Shown: in pieces, positions 1 through 6,999 of the stretch | Numbering within the stretch: position 1 is the first letter of the stretch | How the letters are laid out: the number at the start of each line of letters is the position of its first letter | Position numbers and translations under genes: made by a program | Assembly (NCBI GenBank): GCA_021811275.1 | Contig: JAJZPI010000007.1 | Span: 1 to 51,386 of the forward strand | Source: Deltaproteobacteria bacterium | GTDB lineage: Bacteria; Desulfobacterota; Desulfarculia; Desulfarculales; Desulfarculaceae | DNA length: 51,386 nt | Reading direction: 5' to 3' | Notes under the pieces: generated by a model | Databases searched by the model: none | The model's input: only the letters and a program-made list of their open reading frames with translations | What the model was told of the DNA's origin: nothing

Positions 1-336
1 ATCAACCCGATCCAGGCCGGACGCGCCCTCCGCGGGCCAGGAGCGGGGGTTGACCCCACTGACCAGAACCACCTTGAGCTTGGGGTGCAGGTCCTTGGCC
101 GCGCTGGTGAGCTGCAAGCCATTCAAGCCGGGCATAACCAAGTCGGAAACCAGCAGGTCGGCTGGCTGGGCGCGCAGTTCCTCCAAGGCGAGAGTCGAGC
201 TGGTGAAGCCTTCCACCTGATATTTATAACCAAGGAATTGGGAAAAGATATCCACAAGGGAAGGCTCGTCATCCACGACCAGCACCCGGGCCGGGCGCGG
301 GGCGCCGCGGTCATTGGCCGCCGATTTGGTGCTCAT
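1..336 (-). CDS. Response regulator receiver domain protein (5' part only)
   Basis: The first 112 residues of a two-component response regulator; the gene runs off the left edge of the window, so any output domain is unseen. After a 16-residue polar N-terminus the receiver fold begins with RVLVVDDEP, whose acidic pair D22/D23 binds Mg2+. The predicted phospho-acceptor is D65 in LLVSDLVMPG, and the switch Ser lies in VVLVSG. The ATG at 334-336 (reverse) follows a G-rich ribosome binding site (GGTAGGGGGGG). The conserved Lys would fall outside the window. The gene is co-directional with the acyl-CoA genes upstream, but a 125-bp gap separates them, so shared transcription is uncertain. Confidence 0.85.
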   Translation of the reverse strand, partial: MSTKSAANDRGAPRPARVLVVDDEPSLVDIFSQFLGYKYQVEGFTSSTLALEELRAQPADLLVSDLVMPGLNGLQLTSAAKDLHPKLKVVLVSGVNPRSWPAEGASGLDRVD

Positions 337-461
337 GTTCCCCCCCTACCCCAACATGGAGTGGCAATCCGGCAGGCACACGAGCACCTTATGACGAGAC
401 ACCCTCCCGAGTCAATTGTGAAAAAAGTGGATTTCTTCTTGTGATTCTTTTCTCAACCAGC

Positions 462-1613
462 CTAGATGGCGCCGATTAGGCGCGCGATAACGAGCCGTTG
501 AATCTCGCTGGTGCCCTCCCCGATGGTCAGAAGCTTCTGATCGCGGTAGAAGCGCTCGATGTTGTACTCCTTCATCAGGCCGTAGCCGCCATGAATCTGT
601 ACCGCTTCGCTGACCACCCTTCCCATGACCTCGCTGGCGTAGAGCTTGCCCATGGCCGCCGCCTTGCTGAAGGACTTGTGCTGGTCCTTGAGCCAGCAAG
701 CCTGGTAGAGCAGGAGCCTGGCCGCCTCGATCTCCATGGCCATGTCCGCCAGCTTGAAGGCGTTGACCTGGAAGGTTCCGATGGGCCGGCCGAACTGCAC
801 GCGCTCCTTGGCGTACCTGAGCGCCAGTTCGTATGCCCCCTGGGCCCCGCCCACGCCCATGGACCCTATGGAAAGCCGCCCGGCGTCCAGGGTCTCCAGC
901 ATCTGGTGGAAGCCCTTGCCCCGCGCGCCCAGAATGTTGTCCTTGGGCACCCGGCAGTCCTCGAAGTACAGCTCGCTGGTGTTGGAGCCCCGCCACATCA
1001 TCTTGCCGTGCATGGGCTTGGCCGTGAAGCCCGGCGTGCCGTTTTCCACCAGGATGCAGGAGAGCTCCTTGCGCCCGTCCTCGCGGCTGCCGGTCTTGGC
1101 CATCACCGTCACCCCCCGGCTGATGTCGGTGCTGGCGTTGGTGATGAAAATCTTGGAGCCGTTGATCACCCACTCGTTGCCATCCAGAACCGCGTTGGTA
1201 ACGGCCCCGCCGGCATCGGAGCCGGCGTTGGGCTCGGTAAGTCCGAAGCCCCAGAGCGCCTTGCCCGCGCAGAGGTCCGGCAGGTATTTGCGCTTCTGTT
1301 CCTCGCTGCCGAAATAGTAGAGCGGGCCAATGCCCAGGGAGTTGCCGGCGGCCACCGTGGCGGCGTGGCTGCCGTCCACCCGGGCGATCTCCTCCACCGC
1401 GATGATGTAGGAGATGTAGTCCATGCCCTGTCCCCCGTACTCCTCGCTCACCACCATGCCGAACAGACCCAGTTCGCCCATGGCGCGCATGGTGTCCAGG
1501 CTGAACTCTTCGGCCTCGTCCACCTCCCGGGCCACCGGAGCTATCTCCTTTTCGGCAAAGTCCCGCACCGTCTTGCGCAGGATCTCCTGCTCCATGGATA
1601 GCTCAAAGTCCAT
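462..1613 (-). CDS. Acyl-CoA dehydrogenase
   Basis: FAD-dependent acyl-CoA dehydrogenase of 383 residues, the usual length for the short/medium-chain family. It should introduce the alpha,beta double bond in an acyl-CoA and pass electrons to ETF. Visible family marks are the N-terminal helical domain, the flavin/substrate motif GLTEPNAGSD, and a C-terminal YNIERFYRD block followed by IGEGTSEI, whose first Glu (about residue 366) sits at the catalytic-base position. A GTG three bases upstream of the ATG is possible, but GGGAGG is correctly spaced for the ATG at 1613. It is the last gene of a leftward set with the DUF35 and thiolase-fold genes, which points to beta-oxidation of a specific acid. 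Substrate cannot be told from sequence. Confidence 0.93.
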   Translation of the reverse strand: MDFELSMEQEILRKTVRDFAEKEIAPVAREVDEAEEFSLDTMRAMGELGLFGMVVSEEYGGQGMDYISYIIAVEEIARVDGSHAATVAAGNSLGIGPLYYFGSEEQKRKYLPDLCAGKALWGFGLTEPNAGSDAGGAVTNAVLDGNEWVINGSKIFITNASTDISRGVTVMAKTGSREDGRKELSCILVENGTPGFTAKPMHGKMMWRGSNTSELYFEDCRVPKDNILGARGKGFHQMLETLDAGRLSIGSMGVGGAQGAYELALRYAKERVQFGRPIGTFQVNAFKLADMAMEIEAARLLLYQACWLKDQHKSFSKAAAMGKLYASEVMGRVVSEAVQIHGGYGLMKEYNIERFYRDQKLLTIGEGTSEIQRLVIARLIGAI

Positions 1614-1644
1614 CACGGCCTCCCTTGGGGGAATCCTCCCCCTT

Positions 1645-1684
1645 CCTTGTCATTGCCAGGAGCGTCAGCGACAACGCAAGTTCC
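1645..1684. repeat. Degenerate copy of a common intergenic palindromic repeat
   Basis: The gap between the DUF35 gene and the acyl-CoA dehydrogenase holds TTGTCATTGCCAGGAGCG followed by CAGCGACAACGCAAG. This closely resembles the short dispersed repeat family with core GTCATTGCGAGGAGCG...GCGACGAAGCAA that I know from intergenic DNA of several deltaproteobacteria and other bacteria. TTGTC at 1647 and GACAA at 1670 can pair. Only one copy was noticed in the window. The assignment to that family is from memory of the consensus. Confidence 0.45.
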
Positions 1685-1769
1685 AAGCCCCCTCCTCTTC
1701 AAGCCGCGCCCGGCCCCGGGAGTGTCAGGGTAGGCCGGGGAGTCTCCCCCCCGGCCACCTCAACCTTGT

Positions 1770-2273
1770 CTAAGCCGGCACCCAGCAGACATCCAGGATG
1801 GTGTGGGTGGGCTTTTCGGTGCGGAACTTGGCCTTGACCTTCATGCCGATCTCGGGCTTGCCCGATTCGAGGTAGCCCTTGAAGATGGTGTCCACGCCCT
1901 TGATGGCTACGTCGATCTGCCAGTAGGGAGTCTTCATTTCGATGCCGATGCCGGCGTAGTCCACCAAAGTGAAGGAATAGATGGTCCCCACGGAGGGCAC
2001 CTTGACCCATTTCATGCGCTCGTAGCAGTCAGGGCAGTCGGCCCGGGGGGGCAGCCAGGTGCTGCCCTGGGGGCACTTGGGGTTGACGCACTTGGTGGCC
2101 ATGAGCTTGCCCTTGGTCAACCCCTCGAAGAAGGGAGTCAACAGGCCGTAGGTGTGGATATGGGTCATGGCCCGGGGGGACTCAATCACCCAGGCGGGCT
2201 TCTCGTCGTGCAGCTTCAGCGGCGTGCCGATGTACTTGGTCGTGATGGCCTTTTCGTAGGCGGGTTTTGCCAT
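1770..2273 (-). CDS. Zn-ribbon/OB-fold protein, DUF35 family (thiolase partner)
   Basis: A 167-residue DUF35-type protein: an N-terminal helical segment, a rubredoxin-like zinc ribbon with Cys at about 62, 67, 80 and 83 (CVNPKC...CPDC), then a C-terminal OB fold (SVGTIYSFTLVDYAGIG onwards). Members of this family are obligate partners of thiolase-fold enzymes acting on CoA esters, for example BbsA with BbsB or ChsH2-type proteins. Here it lies 17 bp downstream of a thiolase-fold gene on the same strand, which fits that role. The ATG at 2273 is preceded by AAAGGAGG at good spacing; the same frame is open much further upstream, but that part is antisense to the thiolase coding frame and is not used. 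Confidence 0.88.
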   Translation of the reverse strand: MAKPAYEKAITTKYIGTPLKLHDEKPAWVIESPRAMTHIHTYGLLTPFFEGLTKGKLMATKCVNPKCPQGSTWLPPRADCPDCYERMKWVKVPSVGTIYSFTLVDYAGIGIEMKTPYWQIDVAIKGVDTIFKGYLESGKPEIGMKVKAKFRTEKPTHTILDVCWVPA

Positions 2274-2290
2274 TTCTAGTGCCTCCTTTC

Positions 2291-3658
2291 CTACCAGGCC
2301 TTGCGCAGTATGCCGACGGTGACGTGGGAGCCCACCCCGGCGTGGCTGACCCAAAGGCCCTGCTTGGGATCTTTCACCTGCAGGCTCTTCCAGTTCTTGG
2401 GCTTCTTCTTGCCGGCCCGCTTCCACCACTTGGGATCGCCGTGGATGTAGTCGTAGCGGTTCTGGAGCTGCCAGAACACCTCGGCCGCCTGCCAGATGCC
2501 GGTGGCGCCCACGGCGTGCATGGTGCCCAACAGGCCCCCGGAGAGGTTGGAGGGACACTTGCCGCCGTAGTAGGCGTCGCCGCTCTCCACGTAGTCCACT
2601 TCCTGGCCGTAGGGCCGCAGACCGATGTCGCCATAGGTCTGCACGTCGCTGATGGTGAAGGCATCGTGCAGCTCCACCAGATCGAGTTCCTCGATGGGCT
2701 CCTTGATGCCGGCCATGCGGTAGATCAAGTAGGCGGCGAAACGGGCGGCCAAGAAGGACTCGAAGCCGGGCCAACGCGGGTTCTTTTTGAGGAACTCGTC
2801 GTACATCCCGGGCTTCTCGTTGGGCAGCAGCGGGATGTCCATGGGCCGGCGGTCGGCCACGCGCAGGGTGTGGCTGCCGCCGCAGATGAACACCTCCACC
2901 GGGTGATCGGAGAGCTTGTAGGCCATCTCCTCATCACACAGGAGGACTGAGGCCGAACCGGCGGTCATGGCGCAGCACTCCAGGAAGCGAAGCGGGTAGG
3001 CGCTCATGCGCGAGGAAAGCACCTCCTCCTCGGTGTGGTCGCCGGGCTGCTGGGCGTTGGGGTTCATGGTGGCGTAATGGCGGTTTTTGATGGCGATCTT
3101 GGCCCGCACCTGGTCGGAAAGGCCGTAGGCCCAGGCGAAGCGGTTGGCCATGGGGGCGTAATAGGACGAGTAGATGCGGCCCATGCGGGTCTCGAAGTCC
3201 TTGCAGGCCGCAGTGGAGATATAGAAGTTGCCGGTGCGGGTGTCCACCTCGTCCATGCGCTCCCAACCCGCCACCAGGCAGCAGTTGGCGTAACCGCTGG
3301 CGATGGCCTGAGCGCCCATGAGGATGGAGGTGCCGCCGGTGGCCCCGCCAGTCTTGATGCCCACGTTGTAGAGGGGATCAAGCCCCAGGTAGTCGTGAAT
3401 CTTGGCCTCGCAGAGGAGCTGGTCCTGGAAGTGGTCGGCGAACTGGCCGTAGACCGCGAACTGGATGCTGTCCTTGATCTCCAGGGGGGAGAGCTTGAGG
3501 TTGTTGTCCTCCAGCATCATCTTGTAGCCCATCATGACCAGCTCTTCCAGCTTGTACTCCGGGAAGTACTTGCGGAAGGGCGAGCAGCCCGCGGCCACCA
3601 TGAACACGCGCTTGGACCATTTTGGCACGCGCAGGTTCCCTTTGCCGAATGTGATCAT
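2291..3658 (-). CDS. Thiolase-fold protein (SCP-x/BbsB-like), nucleophilic Cys apparently absent
   Basis: A 455-residue thiolase-superfamily protein, some 60 residues longer than common thiolases because of a basic, Trp-rich C-terminal stretch. Family marks are the ELHDAFTISD motif (His331), NLSGG at about 371 and HAVGATG (His381, at the GHP His position). The loop that normally carries the nucleophile (CSTGSTAL in SCP2-type thiolases) reads GATGGTSI here, so Gly105 replaces the expected Cys. The start ATG has AGGAGG nine bases upstream. It is followed directly by a DUF35 gene and then an acyl-CoA dehydrogenase, so a CoA-ester cleaving or condensing complex is likely. Given the missing Cys, a classical acyl-enzyme thiolase reaction is doubtful. 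Confidence 0.85.
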   Translation of the reverse strand: MITFGKGNLRVPKWSKRVFMVAAGCSPFRKYFPEYKLEELVMMGYKMMLEDNNLKLSPLEIKDSIQFAVYGQFADHFQDQLLCEAKIHDYLGLDPLYNVGIKTGGATGGTSILMGAQAIASGYANCCLVAGWERMDEVDTRTGNFYISTAACKDFETRMGRIYSSYYAPMANRFAWAYGLSDQVRAKIAIKNRHYATMNPNAQQPGDHTEEEVLSSRMSAYPLRFLECCAMTAGSASVLLCDEEMAYKLSDHPVEVFICGGSHTLRVADRRPMDIPLLPNEKPGMYDEFLKKNPRWPGFESFLAARFAAYLIYRMAGIKEPIEELDLVELHDAFTISDVQTYGDIGLRPYGQEVDYVESGDAYYGGKCPSNLSGGLLGTMHAVGATGIWQAAEVFWQLQNRYDYIHGDPKWWKRAGKKKPKNWKSLQVKDPKQGLWVSHAGVGSHVTVGILRKAW

Positions 3659-3759
3659 AACCCCTTTCCTCCTCTAGGCTTTGTTTAGGAAACTTGCCTT
3701 GTTTGGTCTATGGTCGAACTCACCCTCGGTTAGCGGTTGGGCGCATGGGAGAGGCCCGA

Positions 3760-4302
3760 TCAAAGCGTTCCCGCCCACAGCGCCACGGCCAGCTCGTCCC
3801 CCAGGTTGGTGATGCTCTGGCGCTGGGGATCGGAGAAAAAATGCACGGCGTCGCCCGGACCCATTTGCACCGCCTGTTCCCCCTGGACCAGCTCCAGGGA
3901 ACCGCGCAGCACGCAGAGGATCTCCTGGCCGTTCTTCAGGTTCTTGCGCACGGGAATCGACTTGCCCGGCTCGATGAAGAGGATGGCGCTGTCGATGATG
4001 GAGCGGTAGGGCGGCGGGCAGAAGCGGCGGGTGGCGAAGCCGGTGTGGGGCAGGTCCACGTCCTCCCACTCGCTCTGGCGGATGAGGAAAAGCTGCTCCT
4101 TGTTCTGGAGCTGGTTCATGAGCAGGCCAACCTCGACACCCAGGGCGGCGCAGATGTTTATGAGGGTTTCCACCGAGGGAGCCTTGACATTGTTCTCCAC
4201 CTGGCTGAGGAATCCTTCGGATATGCCGGCCTTCTCCGCCACTGCCTTGAGGGTAAGCCTCTTTGCCTTGCGATGCCGGCGCACCAGTGAGCCAAGATTC
4301 AT
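3760..4302 (-). CDS. XRE-family transcriptional regulator with cupin domain
   Basis: A 180-residue regulator. Residues 1-60 form a Cro/CI-type helix-turn-helix (TLKAVAEKAGISEGFLSQVE), and residues about 100-175 form a small-molecule-binding cupin barrel (NGQEILCVLRGSLELV, then MGPGDAVHF). This architecture is common in local regulators of catabolic genes, where the cupin senses a pathway metabolite. It lies upstream of the thiolase/DUF35/acyl-CoA dehydrogenase genes on the same strand (101-bp gap). Its own promoter region contains two GGTTAAT/GGTAAT-type palindromes, so autoregulation and control of the adjacent genes are likely. The ligand is unknown. Confidence 0.9.
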   Translation of the reverse strand: MNLGSLVRRHRKAKRLTLKAVAEKAGISEGFLSQVENNVKAPSVETLINICAALGVEVGLLMNQLQNKEQLFLIRQSEWEDVDLPHTGFATRRFCPPPYRSIIDSAILFIEPGKSIPVRKNLKNGQEILCVLRGSLELVQGEQAVQMGPGDAVHFFSDPQRQSITNLGDELAVALWAGTL

Positions 4303-4348
4303 AACGCCCCCGTTGCCCTAAGCCACCCCCAGGACAATATTAATCTCT

Positions 4349-4362
4349 GGTTAATATTTACC
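4349..4362. promoter_or_regulatory. Imperfect palindrome, second operator half of the XRE regulator region
   Basis: GGTTAATATTTACC is a 14-bp inverted repeat with one mismatched pair. Its centre lies 18 bp from that of the perfect palindrome at 4366-4381, so both sites would face almost the same side of the helix. It lies just downstream of the predicted -10 of the leftward regulator gene. Confidence 0.45.
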
Positions 4363-4388
4363 ATCGGTAATTTACATTACCTTGTCAA
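4360..4388 (-). promoter_or_regulatory. Sigma-70 promoter of the XRE/cupin regulator with embedded operator
   Basis: On the reverse strand TTGACA (4383-4388) is followed after 17 bases by GATGGT (4360-4365). The spacer (4366-4382) is almost entirely occupied by the perfect inverted repeat GGTAAT-TTAC-ATTACC (4366-4381). A repressor bound there would block RNA polymerase, which suggests negative autoregulation. The -10 is a weak match; the -35 is perfect. Confidence 0.55.
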
Positions 4389-4537
4389 GCTTTTTTATAG
4401 CTTTGACACCGCACAATCGTCATTTTTTGAGCCCACGCGCCGCACAAGGCCCGTCCTGATTCCCGCCGCTCTTGACCTCGGGCCGATGTTGCTACACCAT
4501 TACCCCAGCCCAAAACCCTGAACGGAGCATTGAAGCG

Positions 4538-4879
4538 ATGGCTCAAGACAAGCGCGCCCTCTTCTGCGTATTCAAGCCCGAGCGACTCAAGACCACCGAG
4601 GAGATGCGCGAGTGGTTTTCCGGCAGCTACCAGCGCTTCCTGGAAATGCCCGCGGTGGAGTTCAAGACCTGGTGGGTGGATAAGGAGGCCGGCGAGTGGG
4701 GGGCCTTCTACGTATTTCGTTCAGACCGGGAGTTGCGGGACTACCTGACCTCCGACACCTGGCTCAAGGTGGTGCCGGAGAAGTACGGCTGCACCCCCAC
4801 CTGGCGGGTGCTGGAGCCGGCCCTGATCATCTCCAAGGCGGCGATCACCGCGATGGCCGGCTCCTGGCAAAGCGCCTGA
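4538..4879 (+). CDS. YdhR-like ferredoxin-fold (Dabb-type) protein
   Basis: A 113-residue soluble protein resembling the YdhR family of small alpha/beta-barrel proteins, sometimes annotated as monooxygenases. Comparable features are an N-terminal strand (ALFCVFKP), a central FKTWWVDKEAGEWGAFYVF segment, a DYLTS turn and a terminal LEPALIISKA stretch. The start ATG at 4538 has GGAG ten bases upstream; an in-frame ATG at 4472 has no ribosome binding site. It is divergent from the XRE regulator and may share its operator region. It lies 23 bp before the GlcF-like gene, so the two may be co-transcribed. No catalytic function can be assigned. Confidence 0.6.
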   Translation: MAQDKRALFCVFKPERLKTTEEMREWFSGSYQRFLEMPAVEFKTWWVDKEAGEWGAFYVFRSDRELRDYLTSDTWLKVVPEKYGCTPTWRVLEPALIISKAAITAMAGSWQSA

Positions 4880-4902
4880 GACCCGGCAGGAGCGTTCCTA
4901 GA

Positions 4903-6141
4903 GTGCCTGAGCCTGACCACGACATGCCCGGCCCCACCCCATCCAGCGGGCTGGACCAATGCGTCCAGTGCGGGGCCTGCATGCAGGTCTGCCCGGTCTA
5001 CCTGGCAGGCCGGCGCGAGGAGTACTCGGCCCGGGGCAAGCTGCGTCTGTTGCGGGGACTGCGCGACGGCCTCCTGGCCCCGGACCGCGAACTGGGCAAG
5101 GCGCTGGGCCGCTGCCTGCTCTGTGGCCGCTGTTCGCACAACTGCCCCAGCGGGGTCCCGGCCCGCGAGGAGGTGCAGGCGGGCAGGGCCCGCCTGGCGG
5201 CCCTGGCCGGCGCTGCCATGGCCAAGCGGCTGCTCTTGGAGGGCGCGCTGTCCCATCCCCGCCGCATGGACGGACTGGCCCGGAGCGGGGCTCTGGTCCA
5301 GGGCGTGGCGCGGGCATTGATTCCCGCCTCCAGCGGGCTCAACCTGCGCCTGCCCGGGTCGGATGAGTTGCGCGGATTGCCCCCCCTGGCCCGCGAGCCC
5401 TTTCTGGCCCAGGCCCCGCGCCGAATAGCCGGGCCCAAGGGATCGCCGCGCCTGGGCCTCTTCGTGGGCTGCGTGACCAACTACCTGAGGCCGGGCCTGG
5501 CCCAAATGGCGACGCGCCTGCTGAGCAGGATCGGCACCGTAATCATTCCCTCCCAGGGCTGCTGCGGCCTGCCGGCTCTGAGCGCCGGCCTGGGTGAGGT
5601 CGCGGCGCGCCTGGCCGGGGATTTCTCCAGGGCCTTCGCCCTGGCCAGGGTGGACAAGGTGGTCACGGTCTGCGGCTCCTGCGCCTGGACCCTGGCGCGC
5701 GAGGTTCCGGCCTTGGCCGGGGCCGGGCGGGACAAGACCTCTTTCCCGGAGGTGCTGGAGATCAGCCAGGTCCTGGCTGAACATCCACGCCTGTTAAAAG
5801 GCCTTGGCGGTGAGCGCCGGCCCGTGGCCTTGCACGACCCCTGCCACCTCAAGGTCGGCCTGGGGGTGCACGAGGAACCCCGGGCCGTGCTCCGAGCCGC
5901 CGATGTGGACATGGCGCCCCTGTCCCGCGCCGACGCCTGCTGCGGCGGGGGCGGACTCTTCAGCCTTGACGAGCCCGGCCTGAGCCAGGCCGTCTTCCAG
6001 GAGCGGGCGGCGGACTTCGCCTCCTCGGGTGCGGCCGTCCTGGCCACCAGCTGTAGCGGCTGCTATCTGCAATGGAAGCTGGGGCTGGGGGAATCGGCGC
6101 GGGTGGCGCATCCCCTGGAGTTGCTGGGCGAGCCGGCCTGA
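4903..6141 (+). CDS. GlcF-like iron-sulfur subunit, 2x[4Fe-4S] plus two CCG domains
   Basis: A 412-residue protein of the glycolate oxidase iron-sulfur subunit / heterodisulfide reductase D family. Two [4Fe-4S] ferredoxin motifs lie at the N-terminus (CVQCGACMQVCP and CLLCGRCSHNCP). Two CCG cysteine-rich domains follow: GCVTNY...GCCGLP and DPCHLK...ACCGGGG. Such proteins carry electrons from an FAD-linked lactate or glycolate dehydrogenase to the membrane pool. No FAD partner (GlcD/LldE type) is adjacent, so the physiological partner is unknown. The GTG at 4903 is chosen because AGGAG lies ten bases upstream; the ATG at 4924 is too far from it. Confidence 0.85.
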   Translation: MPEPDHDMPGPTPSSGLDQCVQCGACMQVCPVYLAGRREEYSARGKLRLLRGLRDGLLAPDRELGKALGRCLLCGRCSHNCPSGVPAREEVQAGRARLAALAGAAMAKRLLLEGALSHPRRMDGLARSGALVQGVARALIPASSGLNLRLPGSDELRGLPPLAREPFLAQAPRRIAGPKGSPRLGLFVGCVTNYLRPGLAQMATRLLSRIGTVIIPSQGCCGLPALSAGLGEVAARLAGDFSRAFALARVDKVVTVCGSCAWTLAREVPALAGAGRDKTSFPEVLEISQVLAEHPRLLKGLGGERRPVALHDPCHLKVGLGVHEEPRAVLRAADVDMAPLSRADACCGGGGLFSLDEPGLSQAVFQERAADFASSGAAVLATSCSGCYLQWKLGLGESARVAHPLELLGEPA

Positions 6142-6191
6142 TTCCTTCGCCGGCCCACATGCATCATCCCCGGCCCGCATGATCAATGCCA

Positions 6192-6210
6192 GTGCATATT
6201 TTTTTTGCAC
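6192..6210. promoter_or_regulatory. Inverted repeat, candidate enhancer site for the ZraR-like activator
   Basis: GTGCA (6192-6196) and TGCAC (6206-6210) flank a nine-base T-rich spacer. The repeat lies about 145 bp upstream of the sigma-54 -24/-12 elements, a typical distance for an activator binding site. The assignment to the adjacent regulator is inference from position. Confidence 0.4.
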
Positions 6211-6338
6211 CGCCTTGGGGCGCAGGATAGTTTTTATGCGCTCCGGTCCCGCCCCGCGCCAGCCGGCCGGCCAAGCCAACAAACTCAACCAACCGCAACG
6301 ACAGGACTCTTTCGTTAACGCCTGCCTCTCGGCCCGGC

Positions 6339-6354
6339 TGGCACGCCTGATGCT
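6339..6354 (+). promoter_or_regulatory. Sigma-54 promoter of the zraP-like gene
   Basis: TGGCACG at 6339-6345 and ATGCT at 6350-6354 match the sigma-54 consensus TGGCACG-N4-TTGCW with one mismatch. The invariant GG (6340) and GC (6352) doublets are 12 bases apart, as required. Transcription would start near 6365, about 55 bases before the ATG. It fits the sigma-54-dependent activator encoded two genes downstream. Confidence 0.75.
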
Positions 6355-6420
6355 TTATTCCCGGGCAAGAAACGAACGCTTTTTACGAAAAAGGCATTCA
6401 AACCCCAAGGAGGCAGTATC

Positions 6421-6903
6421 ATGAAGAAGTTCGCTAGCGTGATAGCGGCCCTGGCCCTGGTGGCCGGTTTCAGCACCTTCGCCCTGGCCGCCCCCGGCAT
6501 GGGCCCCGGCTATGGCCCCGGCTACGGCTGGACCCAACTGACCCCCGAGCAGCAGGCCCAGGCCGAGAAGGCTCGGGCTGATTTCCTGAACGAGACCCAG
6601 GCCCTGCGGCAGAAGCTGGCCACCAAGCGGGTGGAGCTGAACACCTTGCGGGCCCAGGCCAACCCTGACCCGGCCAAGCTCAAGGCCGTGGCGGACGAGC
6701 TGGTGGATCTGGGCGCCCAGCTGGCCAAGAAGCGCAACGAGTTCATGGCCAAGTACCCCTACGCCTTTGGCCCCGGCTTCGGGCGCGGTTACGGCCGCGG
6801 CTTCGGCGGCGGCTTCTGTGGCGGCCCCGGCTACGGCATGGGCTTAGGCGGCGGCATGGGCATCGGCTCAGGCCCGATGATGGGCCCCGGCGGCACCTAC
6901 TAG
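6421..6903 (+). CDS. zraP: Periplasmic ZraP/Spy-like metal-stress protein
   Basis: A 160-residue exported protein. A clear Sec signal peptide (MKKFASVIAALALVAG, cleavage near ALAAP) precedes a Gly/Pro/Tyr-rich linker, a coiled LTPEQQAQAEK helical domain of the ZraP/CpxP/Spy type, and a Gly-, Phe- and Met-rich tail ending GSGPMMGPGGTY. ZraP-type proteins are periplasmic zinc-binding chaperones that damp the partner kinase. The ribosome binding site AAGGAGG is strong. It is followed directly by a histidine kinase and a sigma-54 response regulator, giving the zraP-zraS-zraR order, though here all three genes are co-directional. One Cys in the tail (GFCGGP) is unusual. Confidence 0.85.
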   Translation: MKKFASVIAALALVAGFSTFALAAPGMGPGYGPGYGWTQLTPEQQAQAEKARADFLNETQALRQKLATKRVELNTLRAQANPDPAKLKAVADELVDLGAQLAKKRNEFMAKYPYAFGPGFGRGYGRGFGGGFCGGPGYGMGLGGGMGIGSGPMMGPGGTY

Positions 6904-6929
6904 CCCTCCACGGCCTACTAGGCTAGAAT

Positions 6930-6959
6930 CAGGGCCGGGGCCGTCAAGCCCCGGCCCTG
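6930..6959 (+). other. Perfect 12-bp hairpin between zraP-like and kinase genes
   Basis: CAGGGCCGGGGC (6930-6941) and GCCCCGGCCCTG (6948-6959) form a perfect stem with a six-base loop in the 96-bp gap. No U-run follows, so it is not a standard intrinsic terminator. It may slow read-through or protect the 3' end of the upstream mRNA, giving more periplasmic protein than kinase. Confidence 0.7.
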
Positions 6960-6999
6960 GTTCGCTGGACGACACGTCAAAGAACACTTGGAGCAGGAA

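Noticed and set aside
498-1601. Long plus-strand frame opposite the acyl-CoA dehydrogenase
   Set aside because: It is the antisense shadow of a clear FAD enzyme gene; its product is Gly/Ala/His-rich without any domain.
2267-2950. Plus-strand frame opposite the thiolase-fold gene
   Set aside because: Antisense shadow; the reverse strand encodes recognisable thiolase motifs with ribosome binding sites.
6930-6959. Reading the 12-bp hairpin as an intrinsic terminator
   Set aside because: No U-run follows in either direction.
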